Under the pieces are notes generated by a model, which saw only the letters and a program-made list of their open reading frames with translations, ran no database searches and was not told the origin of the DNA. 17,025 bases of DNA, taken from an uncultured Flavobacteriales bacterium (GTDB lineage Bacteria > Bacteroidota > Bacteroidia > Flavobacteriales_D > Sanyastnellaceae). The stretch lies in NCBI GenBank assembly GCA_937967465.1, contig CALBSW010000133.1:1-17025 (forward strand). The letters are read 5' to 3'. Below, one piece after another: positions 7,345 through 15,800 of this stretch. The stretch's first letter is position 1; every line of letters begins with the position of its first letter. Position numbers and translations under genes: made by a program.

Positions 7345-8908
7345 GGGTGACGGCGCCGACCTTTTCCTGGTAGGCGCGGAACGACACCCCGTCTGCAGCC
7401 AGCGGGCGCCAGACGGCACGCCAAGCATACAGTCCACCCGGTGCCGGCTCCCCATTTTCGAGGCGTCCGTTCCACCGCTGCTCCAGATCCTCGGAGCGGA
7501 AGACTTCAATGCCCCAGCGGTTGTAGACGCTCAATTCGAAACTGCCGATGCCCTCGGCGAATCCACCGAAACGGTCATTGACCAAATCTCCATCGGGTGT
7601 GAAGGCCGTGGGGAAATAGACGCTGTCTTGCGGACAGAAGTCAATGAGCTCGATGCTGGCGGAGTCCTGGCATCCATTGGACAGCAGGGTCAGCGTGACC
7701 GAATAGGTGCCCGCCTCGCTCAGGAGCGCGCCCGGCTGGTCTTCTCCAGTCGACCACAGGTAGGCCACTCCGGGCTGGCTGACATCCACCCAGATGGGGC
7801 CCTCGTCCTCGAGACAAAGCGTGGTGTCCGGTTGGAGTTCCGGTACGGGGGCCGGAAGGAATTCCGGCGAAATGGAGGCGCTGCCAGAGCACCCGGTCAC
7901 ATCCACTGCGATGGCCTCATACGTGCCAGGTTCCGTCACCATGATGCTGCTACCAGCCTCGCCGGAAGACCAGCCGATGCCAGCGACCGTGGTGTCCGAA
8001 TCCACCGTGGCCACCAATTCCACGGGTTGACCGAGACAGGCTGCGCTGCCGGCCGCCAAGGTCAGGACCGGATCGGTGTAGATGTCGATGCGCACGGTGT
8101 CGGTGCGCGTGCACCCTTGCGGATTCAGCGCGGTGACCCAGTAAACACCCGATGTGTCCACCGTGATGGCCGAAGACGAATCTCCAGTGCTCCATGCGAT
8201 GTCCTCCACAGCGGGGTCCAACCCCGTATCCAACACCGAAGTTTCTCCTTCACACCATTCCTGATCCGGGCCCAGCTCAATGGGCGCCACGTTGGCGGTC
8301 ACGAAGATGCTGTCCTCATACACGCAATTGCCCGGAGCCGGTGTGGTGGCCGTGACATAGTACCACTGGTCGGCATCGATGAGCAACTGAGGCGTGGGGG
8401 TCGAGGCGTCGATCAAGAGCAAGGACGGCTCCCAGTTCCAACTGATGCCCGGCATGGTTTGCGCCTCCACCGAGGGCTGCAGCGTGAACCCATTCAGGTC
8501 GCAGACCAGCGTGTCATCGGGCAAACCAATGTCCACGGCCTCGGCCACCTGCACGGTGATGGTGTCGGTCCACAAACAATTGTTCTGCAAGTCCAGCGCC
8601 ACACACCAGAGCGTCAGGCTGCTGTCAAACACCGCCTCGAAGCTCTGCGTCTCCACCGTGCCCAGCACATCCTGAGGATACCAGCTGAAATTGAAGTTCT
8701 CCGGCGCGGCATCCGCAGGGTTGGCATACGCTTGTGCCACGTTGATGTAGACGAACGTTTCCAGCGACTCACAGACGTAGTTGGGATTGGTCGATACATA
8801 AGGCAATCCCGAGCCCGTGGATTCACATGGGTCCTGCGCCCATCCCCGGTTGGTCACCAAGGAGAAAGCGAGGAACGCCAAGCATGAAATCAGGACCTGC
8901 AGCCGCAT
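7334..8908 (-). CDS. Exported Ig/PKD-repeat protein with T9SS type B sorting domain
   Basis: 524 aa. Residues 1 to about 25 form a Sec signal peptide (LISCLAFLAFSLV, ending near GWAQ). The middle is Cys-containing, Thr/Ser-rich and adhesin-like. It includes three related repeats at about residues 236-271, 310-342 and 381-416, each with a WSTG/WSSG turn, then GxY, then a closing GC. Residues 428-524 form the gliding-motility-associated (CHU_C, type B) C-terminal domain: FPTAFTPDGDLVNDRF, YNRWGIEVF, WNG and a final strand AVTLIR. By family knowledge this domain directs outer-membrane passage by the type IX system and surface attachment or release. The role of the mature protein is unknown; adhesion or matrix binding is a guess. 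An exact -7 element lies 5 nt before the ATG. The stop overlaps the 3' end of the potassium-regulator gene by 11 nt. Confidence 0.9.
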   Translation of the reverse strand: MRLQVLISCLAFLAFSLVTNRGWAQDPCESTGSGLPYVSTNPNYVCESLETFVYINVAQAYANPADAAPENFNFSWYPQDVLGTVETQSFEAVFDSSLTLWCVALDLQNNCLWTDTITVQVAEAVDIGLPDDTLVCDLNGFTLQPSVEAQTMPGISWNWEPSLLLIDASTPTPQLLIDADQWYYVTATTPAPGNCVYEDSIFVTANVAPIELGPDQEWCEGETSVLDTGLDPAVEDIAWSTGDSSSAITVDTSGVYWVTALNPQGCTRTDTVRIDIYTDPVLTLAAGSAACLGQPVELVATVDSDTTVAGIGWSSGEAGSSIMVTEPGTYEAIAVDVTGCSGSASISPEFLPAPVPELQPDTTLCLEDEGPIWVDVSQPGVAYLWSTGEDQPGALLSEAGTYSVTLTLLSNGCQDSASIELIDFCPQDSVYFPTAFTPDGDLVNDRFGGFAEGIGSFELSVYNRWGIEVFRSEDLEQRWNGRLENGEPAPGGLYAWRAVWRPLAADGVSFRAYQEKVGAVTLIR

Positions 8909-8913
8909 TCCCT

Positions 8914-8921
8914 CAAAGTTA
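8914..8921 (-). promoter_or_regulatory. -7 element abutting the T9SS protein start
   Basis: The minus strand reads TAACTTTG, an exact TAnnTTTG match. Only 5 nt separate it from the ATG at 8908, so transcription would begin within a few nt of the start codon, giving a leaderless or near-leaderless mRNA. It overlaps the 10-bp palindrome AAGTTAACTT (8916-8925). No -33 TTG is visible. Confidence 0.55.
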
Positions 8922-8967
8922 ACTTCACTTCCAGCGCGCCATCGGCCTGTCGGTGTCCTTCATCAAA

Positions 8968-10635
8968 TCAGGGCCGTGGAAGACGGTCTCCGGTCAATTC
9001 GAGCTCCCAACCCGCGCGGACCTCCACGCGCTCGGCGAGCCGCACCACCGGTTCAGGCGCCTTGCCCATCGCAGGGTCGACACCGGTCCACCGGCCATTG
9101 CCATCCAGGTCGTCCAACAGGATCAAACCGAACTGGCCCGGTTGCAAATCCGACCACCGTCCGGCGGCATCGGGGCGCGCGCTGTAGAGCGGCTCTCCAT
9201 TGGCATCGGTCAGCACGAACAGGGGGCGCTTCATGCCCGCATATTCTGCAGAATCGATGGCGAGCAACAGGGAGCCTGTGTCGTTCTCTCCCAAGCTCTT
9301 CCAAGTGATGCGAAGGGTGTCCTGATTGGACACGCGCCCGCGTTGCAGCGCGCCGGGAAGCAACTCCAAGGCATACCGCGCACCGGGCACCAACGGCGCC
9401 ACACGCAAGTCTGAACCCTCCAACCCCAAGAGATCCACATCAAAAGCGAGGGTGTCTTCGCCCGACACCACCTGACCGGTGCAACGGGCAGTGTCCAAGC
9501 GGTCCGCAGCCGGAGCGAGCCGTCGGCGCAGCCCACCTTCAGATGACACCTTTCGTTGGGCCGGTCCAACCAGCGTCGGGGCCACTGCCGACTCCAATTC
9601 CGCAAACCGCAGGCTGTCTTCCCCAAAAGGGTGCACGAACCGCCAGTCCGCTTCACCCGATGCCCATCGTGCGACCGCTTCAGCCGGCCACTCCGCCCAC
9701 AGGCTGTCTCCATCCTGGGACACATTCAACACGGTATCCGGCCCCACCAAGCTCAAGGTCATCTCCTCTGCGCGCCATCCATCCGGACCCGATGCCAAGT
9801 CGTTCCAGCCCGCCCAGCTGGCGCGCCAATAGCCGCTGGAATCCAGTCGCACTCCGTTCAGATAGGTCGCCACATCCACCGGCGGGACGTCCAAACGCAA
9901 CCGAGGCATTCCCATGGAATCCGTTGCAGACTGCGAAAGCCAGGTTAAATCCGACCAAGCCAGCGCCTCCCCGACATCCGCGCGGTAGTTCCCATTGACA
10001 TCGTCCACGGCCACCATGGCAAATCGCCCATTCGGCAAGTACCCGATGTCAAATTGGCCGCTGTCATTGACCAATCCCACATACTCCGGCATCGGCCGCA
10101 TCGAATCCGGCAAAGCCAAATCGAGTGCCGCGGAAGGCAAGCTGTCCGGATACAACAGGACCCGCGCCCCCACCATGGGCTCCCCAGTCCATGCATCCAC
10201 TGCCGTTCCTGCGACCCGGCCAGAATCCAAGCGATCACCCGTGGCGAATACGTGTGTCAACCCTGCGGCCACATTGGCCTCCCGCAAATCCCGAATGGCA
10301 TTGCCGAATTGGACCACATAGGTCCGGTCCGGCGTCAAGGGGCCCACCAATTCGACCACCACTTCCCGCCCGCGCACCCGGGCTTGGGGAGGAGATGGAA
10401 GCGGTGGGGAAACCAAAATCTGGCGGCGGGCATCCTGCAGTTGAACGAATTCGTCAAAGACCAACCTCAGCGTGGTCGTCTGCACTTGTCTCGCGCCAAA
10501 ATCCGGTTCTGCGGCCAACACCTGTGGCGGGTTGGCATCGCGCTCACCGCCATTGGGCGAGCCCACCTGCGCACAACCGCCGAGCACGACGACCAGTGCC
10601 AAGCCCGCCCAGACCGATGTCGTGCTGCCCTTCAT
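8968..10635 (-). CDS. Ig-like (SbsA_Ig-type) outer-surface lipoprotein
   Basis: 555 aa. The N-terminus MKGSTTSVWAGLALVVVLGGC is a lipoprotein signal with lipidated Cys21, followed by AQVGSPNGGERDANPPQV, a tail close to the Bacteroidota signature CAxxxxPxGGxxDxxPP. Residues about 35-135 resemble an SbsA-type Ig-like domain: LRLVFDEFVQL, LTPDRTYVVQFGNAIRDL, HVFATG. About 138-165 (SGRVAGTAVDAWTGEPMVGA) resembles a carboxypeptidase-regulatory-like beta sandwich. Two Asp/Asn/Gly-rich loops, DDVNGNYRADVGE and DDLDGNGRWTGVD, look like calcium-binding turns. No catalytic motif is seen; a structural or cell-envelope role is the family expectation. Its ATG overlaps the msrC stop as ATGA, so it is the third gene of a DUF72-msrC-lipoprotein unit and probably translationally coupled. 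Its stop lies 59 nt before the T9SS gene start. Confidence 0.82.
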   Translation of the reverse strand: MKGSTTSVWAGLALVVVLGGCAQVGSPNGGERDANPPQVLAAEPDFGARQVQTTTLRLVFDEFVQLQDARRQILVSPPLPSPPQARVRGREVVVELVGPLTPDRTYVVQFGNAIRDLREANVAAGLTHVFATGDRLDSGRVAGTAVDAWTGEPMVGARVLLYPDSLPSAALDLALPDSMRPMPEYVGLVNDSGQFDIGYLPNGRFAMVAVDDVNGNYRADVGEALAWSDLTWLSQSATDSMGMPRLRLDVPPVDVATYLNGVRLDSSGYWRASWAGWNDLASGPDGWRAEEMTLSLVGPDTVLNVSQDGDSLWAEWPAEAVARWASGEADWRFVHPFGEDSLRFAELESAVAPTLVGPAQRKVSSEGGLRRRLAPAADRLDTARCTGQVVSGEDTLAFDVDLLGLEGSDLRVAPLVPGARYALELLPGALQRGRVSNQDTLRITWKSLGENDTGSLLLAIDSAEYAGMKRPLFVLTDANGEPLYSARPDAAGRWSDLQPGQFGLILLDDLDGNGRWTGVDPAMGKAPEPVVRLAERVEVRAGWELELTGDRLPRP

Positions 10636-11129
10636 TCCGTGGGTGGCAAAAAACGCGCCGAATGAGCCTCCACCAGCCGCATCAAGCGCCGCTCGTCTTC
10701 TTCAGAAAAGTCGTCGGTCACCGCACTGTCGATGTCCAACACGGCGGCCACACGGCCCGCCGCATCCCGCACCGGCAGTACGATTTCGCTGCGGCTCAGC
10801 GGACTGCAGGCCACATGACCTGGAAACGCCTCCACATCCGGCACACGAACCGGGGCATTGTCCTCCCACGCCGCAGCACAAACACCCTTGCCCTTGCGCA
10901 ACCGGGTGCAGGCCACGGGACCCTGAAAGGGACCGAGTACCAACTCGTCCCCCACCACCCGGTAAAAGCCGACCCAATGCCAACCGAACGCAGCATGCAC
11001 AGCGGCGGAAAAATTGGCCTGATTGGCGACCGCATCTGGCTCATCCAACAAGCCGGGGCACTGCAGCTCCAGCAGGTCGTAACGCGATGCTCGAGACGCA
11101 TTGGGATCGAAGCTCTGGGAGGCGTCCAT
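10632..11129 (-). CDS. msrC: Free methionine-(R)-sulfoxide reductase (GAF-domain fRMsr)
   Basis: Reduces free methionine-R-sulfoxide to methionine in the cytosol, using thioredoxin in characterised relatives. The 165 aa form a single GAF domain, the same length as E. coli MsrC. Diagnostic stretches are WVGFYRVVGDELVLGPFQG, the three conserved cysteines Cys74 (PVAC), Cys84 (GKGVC) and Cys108 (GHVAC), then SEIVLP and VLDIDS. All three cysteines of the catalytic mechanism are present, so it is a real reductase and not only a GAF sensor. I chose ATG 11129, 14 nt after the DUF72 stop. An in-frame TTG at 11147 would make a 4-nt TTGA overlap with that stop and cannot be excluded. The stop overlaps the lipoprotein ATG by 4 nt. 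The arrangement implies an oxidative-damage function for at least part of the unit. Confidence 0.93.
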   Translation of the reverse strand: MDASQSFDPNASRASRYDLLELQCPGLLDEPDAVANQANFSAAVHAAFGWHWVGFYRVVGDELVLGPFQGPVACTRLRKGKGVCAAAWEDNAPVRVPDVEAFPGHVACSPLSRSEIVLPVRDAAGRVAAVLDIDSAVTDDFSEEDERRLMRLVEAHSARFLPPTE

Positions 11130-11143
11130 GAAACGAAGTTCGG

Positions 11144-12049
11144 TCAAAGAAGGGTCGGGATGGGTGCCCGAACGTGCACGGCCAATTCAGACTGGGCCAA
11201 CTCGGCAAACAACCGACATGTCTCTGGGGTGTGCACGCTGTCGGGCTGGTGGACCAGCAAGTCCACCGATTTCAATCCTTGGGCCCGCCAAGATGTCAAT
11301 CGCTTGCACCAGTCGGTCAGGCGCTGCCGATCAGAAGGGTGCCCCTCATAACCACCAAAACGAAGCAACAGAAAGGGCGCCGTCATCCGCATGTGCACCG
11401 CGTCCCGCCGCAGGGCGGTGTCGCTGATGACCGATCCGATGCCCAGCTCCTTGAGGCACGCCCATGTTTCCTCCGCTGCGGCCCCGCCTTCGAACCACTC
11501 CGGATGCCGGAACTCCACGGCGGCCTCGAATGCGCGCGGCCATTGCTGCAGATACGCCATCAGACGATCGGCGTGGCGCGGAGAAAATTGGGGCGGCAGC
11601 TGAAGGAATGACGGCCCCCGCTTGCCACCGAGCGCGTCCAGGCCCGCGATGAAGTCGTCCGTCGGTCCCTCACAATCGTTGAACCGCCGGTAATGCGAAA
11701 TGATGGCAGGGAACTTGGGACAGAACCGAAAATCCGAGGGCATGGCATCCGCCCATTCGGCCATCCGCTCCGGTGGGTGGATGCGGTAGTGGGTGGCATT
11801 CAACTCAATGGTGCCGAACGCAGCGCCATAATGGGTGGGCCAAGTCCGTTGCGGCGCCTTGGCCGGATAAACGTTGCCCCGCCATGGCCGGATGGTCCAC
11901 ATGGTGCCACCGGCTCGGGCCTCAAAGCCCTCCCCTGGAAGCCCCGTTGCCAGACCTGCTGCCGTATCGGGGTGGTCCTCCGGCAGTCCGAAGTCCACTC
12001 GGGGCAACACCGTCGCCTGCTCTTCCTCGGGAACCTTGCCATACTTCAC
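11144..12049 (-). CDS. DUF72 (YecE-like) family protein
   Basis: 301 aa from a GTG start. DUF72 proteins adopt a TIM-barrel-like fold of unsettled biochemical function. Visible family features are WTIRPWRGNVYP near residue 51, GTIELNATHYRIHP (79-92), FRFCPKFPAIISH, the strand FLQLPPQF, and AVEFRHPEWF (177-186). The opening KYGKVPEEEQ and FGLPEDHPDT match the pattern of Bacteroidota homologues, which supports GTG 12049. The reading frame remains open upstream to 12535, but that part is antisense to the ComF gene and does not resemble DUF72. The usual GCAKW-type start of the barrel is altered to GTMWTIRPW. It is first in the minus cluster with msrC and the lipoprotein gene. Family membership is secure, function unknown. 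Confidence 0.88.
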   Translation of the reverse strand: MKYGKVPEEEQATVLPRVDFGLPEDHPDTAAGLATGLPGEGFEARAGGTMWTIRPWRGNVYPAKAPQRTWPTHYGAAFGTIELNATHYRIHPPERMAEWADAMPSDFRFCPKFPAIISHYRRFNDCEGPTDDFIAGLDALGGKRGPSFLQLPPQFSPRHADRLMAYLQQWPRAFEAAVEFRHPEWFEGGAAAEETWACLKELGIGSVISDTALRRDAVHMRMTAPFLLLRFGGYEGHPSDRQRLTDWCKRLTSWRAQGLKSVDLLVHQPDSVHTPETCRLFAELAQSELAVHVRAPIPTLL

Positions 12050-12054
12050 GCTGG

Positions 12055-12062
12055 CAAAGAAA
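12055..12062 (-). promoter_or_regulatory. Possible -7 element abutting the DUF72 start
   Basis: The minus strand reads TTTCTTTG, one mismatch from TAnnTTTG, and ends 5 nt before the GTG at 12049. That is the same spacing as the exact element in front of the T9SS gene. The match is weak alone; the shared spacing raises interest. Confidence 0.25.
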
Positions 12063-12120
12063 AGCGGCCCGTCTGCAACTGCGCCGTCAAACAGCCTCAA
12101 GAACAACCTTGATTCGCACG

Positions 12121-12816
12121 GTGCTCTTCCCAGTGGCCGCCCGACTGCTGCACGCCGTGTCCGCGGCCGTACTCCCCCTCCGCTGCGCGAGCTGCGATGG
12201 CGTACTCGAATGGCAGGAGGGCGAGTGGTGCGGGCCCTGCGCCTTCTCCTTTCGGCGGCAACGCGGGATGAACCTGAACCGCTTTCGTGGCCGGTTGGGG
12301 CCGTTGCGGACTTGGTCGTGGATGTCTCCCGGGACGGAAGGGATGGAACGGCAGGCCGTCCACCGGTTGAAATACGGAGGGCGCCCGCAACTCGGACTCG
12401 CCTTGGGGCAAGCGATGGCCAAGGAGGCGCCCCGCACATGGTGGCCCAAGAAGGAGCGCTGGGCTGTGGTCCCCATTCCCCTGCACCGGAGGAAGCAACG
12501 GCGGAGAGGCTACAACCAAAGCGCGCTGCTCGCAAAAGGTTGGTGCGATGTGTTGGGCATGGACATCGCCCCCGCGTTGGTCCGAACCCAACATCGAAGG
12601 TCCTTGACCCGCCTGGCGCGACGAGAGCGCCTTCATTCCCTCACGGATGCTTACCGACCCAATCCGGACTGCACGTTGAATCCGAACGACTTGGACGGCT
12701 TGGTCCTCCTCGATGACGTCATCACCACGGGCGCCACCATGGAGGCTGCGTGGTCCGCCCTGCGCTCCGCGTGGGACGGCCCCATCGACCTGGTCACCCT
12801 GATGGATGCCGCCTGA
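12121..12816 (+). CDS. ComF-family phosphoribosyltransferase-like protein
   Basis: 231 aa from GTG 12121. ComF proteins are needed for DNA uptake in naturally competent bacteria, where they probably act at the cytoplasmic face; many non-competent species keep a homologue. An N-terminal zinc ribbon has CASC (residues 22-25) and CGPC (37-40). The phosphoribosyltransferase fold follows, with VPIPLHRRKQRRRGYNQSALL, the region that makes ComF recognisable, and the PRPP-binding loop LLDDVITTGAT (DDVITTGAT at 198-206). All expected motifs are intact. The start is uncertain: TTG 12109, GTG 12121 and GTG 12133 all precede the zinc ribbon, and no ATG is available. It is divergent from DUF72 across about 70 nt and ends 30 nt from the convergent secA stop. 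No other competence gene is seen. Confidence 0.88.
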   Translation: MLFPVAARLLHAVSAAVLPLRCASCDGVLEWQEGEWCGPCAFSFRRQRGMNLNRFRGRLGPLRTWSWMSPGTEGMERQAVHRLKYGGRPQLGLALGQAMAKEAPRTWWPKKERWAVVPIPLHRRKQRRRGYNQSALLAKGWCDVLGMDIAPALVRTQHRRSLTRLARRERLHSLTDAYRPNPDCTLNPNDLDGLVLLDDVITTGATMEAAWSALRSAWDGPIDLVTLMDAA

Positions 12817-12846
12817 CACACCCCGGAAAGGGGGCAAGTCAGCCCA

Positions 12847-15800
12847 TCAAATGCCGTGGCACTTCTTGTACTTCTTGCCGGAGCCGCAAGGACAGGGCTC
12901 GTTGGGCAAGGTCTTCTTCTCGACCCGGACCGGCTCAGCCTTGGGTGGTGGGGGCGGCACGCCAGGTGCACCGGCGCCTCCGCCTCCTGCCGCTGCGGCT
13001 CCTGCCTGGGCTCGGGCGGCGGCCATGCGCTGCTCATTGAGGTTCTGCACCCCCTGCTTGGAGGTTTGGACCCGGGGCTGCTGCGTCGGCCGGGCACCCG
13101 GAGCGCGACGCACTTGGTCGGGCTGGCTCGGGAGTTGGCACTTGAGCAGGAAGCTGGCCACGTCCTGGTTCATCTTCTGCACCATGTGCTTGAAGAGCTC
13201 GTAGGACTCGAACTTGTAGATCAGGAGCGGATCCTTCTGCTCGAAACGGGCGTGTTGCACGTTGGAGCGGAGGTCGTCCATGTTGCGGAGGTGCTCCTTC
13301 CAAAGCTGGTCGAGCACACCGAGCACCACCGACTTTTCGAGCTCGTCCACCAGGGACGTACCCGAGGTGTCGACCGCGTCCTGGATGTTGGCCAGGACCT
13401 GCATGTTGCGTCGGCCATCCGTGAACGGAACGGCGATGTTGACGAACTGGTTCGAATCGTCCTCGTAGACCCGCTGGATCACCGGGTGGGCATGGGTGGC
13501 CAAGGACGCCATCCGATCCCGGTAATGCTGCTCGGCTGTCGCGTGGAGGCTCTGGACTTGCTCGTCCAAGGCATTGCCTCCGAACTCGGAAGACGTGAAG
13601 GGCGGATCGACCCCCAATTCAGCCAACGTCCGAATGCGCAGGTTGTCGAAGTCCTTGGACGGCGCGAATTCGCCGACAAGCTGGTCCGAGAGCTCGTAGA
13701 ACATGCCGGAGATGTCAAACTTGAGTCGCTCTCCGTGCAACGCGTTCCGGCGGCGGCGGTAGATCACCTCCCGCTGGCTGTTCATCACGTCGTCGTATTC
13801 GAGCAGGCGCTTCCGGACGCCGAAGTTGTTCTCCTCGACCTTCCTCTGGGCGCGCTCGATCGACTTGGTGATCATCGAATGCTGGATGACCTCGCCCTCC
13901 TGATGGCCCATGCGGTCCATCATTTTGGAGACGCGTTCGCTTTGGAACAGGCGCATCAAATCGTCCTCCAACGACACATAGAATTGGCTGCTGCCCGGGT
14001 CACCCTGACGGCCCGAACGGCCGCGCAACTGACGGTCCACCCGGCGGCTGTCGTGGCGTTCCGTGCCGATGATGGCCAATCCACCCGAGGCCTTGACCTC
14101 ATCGGAGAGCTTGATGTCCGTTCCCCGACCGGCCATGTTGGTGGCGATGGTGACCGCTCCCGGCTGACCGGCGCGGGCCACAACCTCCGCCTCGGCCTGG
14201 TGCCGCTTGGCGTTGAGGACCTGGTGCTCGATTTTCCGAATGTCCAGCATTCGGCTGAGCAATTCGCTGACCTCCACGGTCGTGGTGCCCACCAAGACCG
14301 GTCGGCCTGCATCGCGCAGCTTGACCACGTCGTCGATGACGGCATTGAACTTCTCCCGCTTGGTCTTGAAGACCAAATCGTCCTCGTCCTTCCGCGCGAT
14401 GGGGCGGTTGGTCGGGATGGACATCACGTCGAGCTTGTAGATGTCCCACAGCTCCTGGGCTTCCGTTTCCGCCGTGCCGGTCATGCCGGACAACTTGTGG
14501 TACATCCGGAAATAGTTCTGGAGCGTGACCGTCGCATAGGTCTGCGTCGCGGCCTCGATGCGCACCCCCTCCTTGGCTTCGATGGCCTGGTGGAGTCCGT
14601 CGGAGTAGCGGCGGCCTTCCATGATCCGGCCGGTCTGCTCATCCACGATCTTGACCTTGTTGTCCATGACCACATAGTCGACGTCCTTCTCGAACAGGGC
14701 GTAGGACTTGAGGAGCTGGTTCATGGTGTGGAGGCGGGCCGACTTGATGCCTTGCTCGCGGAACAGGGCCTCCCGCTTCTCCTGCTTCACCGCGTCGGAG
14801 TCTTCAGATCCGTCGATGGCCACCAACGTGCCCGGGACATCCGGCATGGTGAAGAAGTGGTCGTCCTCCATGTTGGCCGTGAGCATGGCAATGCCCTTCT
14901 CGGTGAGCTCGACCTGGTTCTGTTTCTCATCGATGACGAAGTACAATTCCTCGTCGGCCTCCGGCATGGCGCGCTTGTTGTCCTGCAGGTAATAGCCCTC
15001 CGTCTTGAGCAACTGCTGGCGGATGCCCTCTTCACTCAAGAACTTGATCAAGGATTTGGTCTTCGGCAGACCGCGGTAGGCGCGGAACAGCGCCAAGCCT
15101 CCCGTTCGGACCGTCTCCTTGTCAGAGTCGGAGTCGCCCAACTTCTTCTTGGCCTCGGTGATGAAACCATTGACCGCTTCGCGTTGCTTCTTCACCAGCT
15201 GCACCACTTTGGGCTTGAGCTGTTCGAATTCGTGTTCGTCGCCTTTCGGTGTCGGGCCGGAAATGATGAGTGGCGTGCGTGCCTCGTCGATGAGCACGCT
15301 GTCGACCTCGTCCACAATGGCGTAATGGTGCTTGCGCTGGACGAGTTGGTCCGGACGCATGGCCATGTTGTCCCGCAGGTAATCGAAGCCGAATTCATTG
15401 TTGGTACCGTACACAATGTCGCAGCGGTACGCCTCCCGGCGTTGCTCGGAATTCGGCTGGTGCCGATCGATGCAATCCACACTGAGGCCGTGGAACTGGA
15501 AAATGGGGCCCATCCACTCGCAGTCCCTTCGGGCGAGGTAATCGTTGACCGTCACCAAATGAACGCCACGTCCCGTCAGGGCGTTGAGGAACACGGGCAA
15601 CGTGGCCACGAGCGTCTTTCCTTCCCCCGTCTGCATCTCCGCCACCTTGCCGCGGTGCAAGGCGACACCACCGATGAGCTGCACGTCGTAGTGGACCATG
15701 TTCCACTCCACCTTCGATCCAGCTGCATTCCACTCCCTGGCCCACAGGGCTTGGTCGCCCTCGATGCGCACAAAGTCACGGGACGCCGCGAGGTCGCGGT

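Noticed and set aside
5341..7509. 722-codon open frame antisense to kynU and the potassium-regulator gene
   Set aside because: It spans two well-identified genes on the other strand and continues into the end of a third. The composition is that of a shadow frame.
11773..12108. N-terminal extension of the ComF frame
   Set aside because: It is antisense to DUF72 and lacks any ComF feature. The protein proper begins shortly before the zinc ribbon.
12050..12535. N-terminal extension of the DUF72 frame
   Set aside because: The extra residues are Arg/Ser/Pro-rich, antisense to the ComF gene, and do not resemble DUF72. GTG 12049 gives the family's usual N-terminus.
12821..12834. CCCC-GGAAA-GGGG hairpin between comF and secA as a bidirectional terminator
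   Set aside because: A 4-bp stem with no T-run on either side is too weak to call a terminator.
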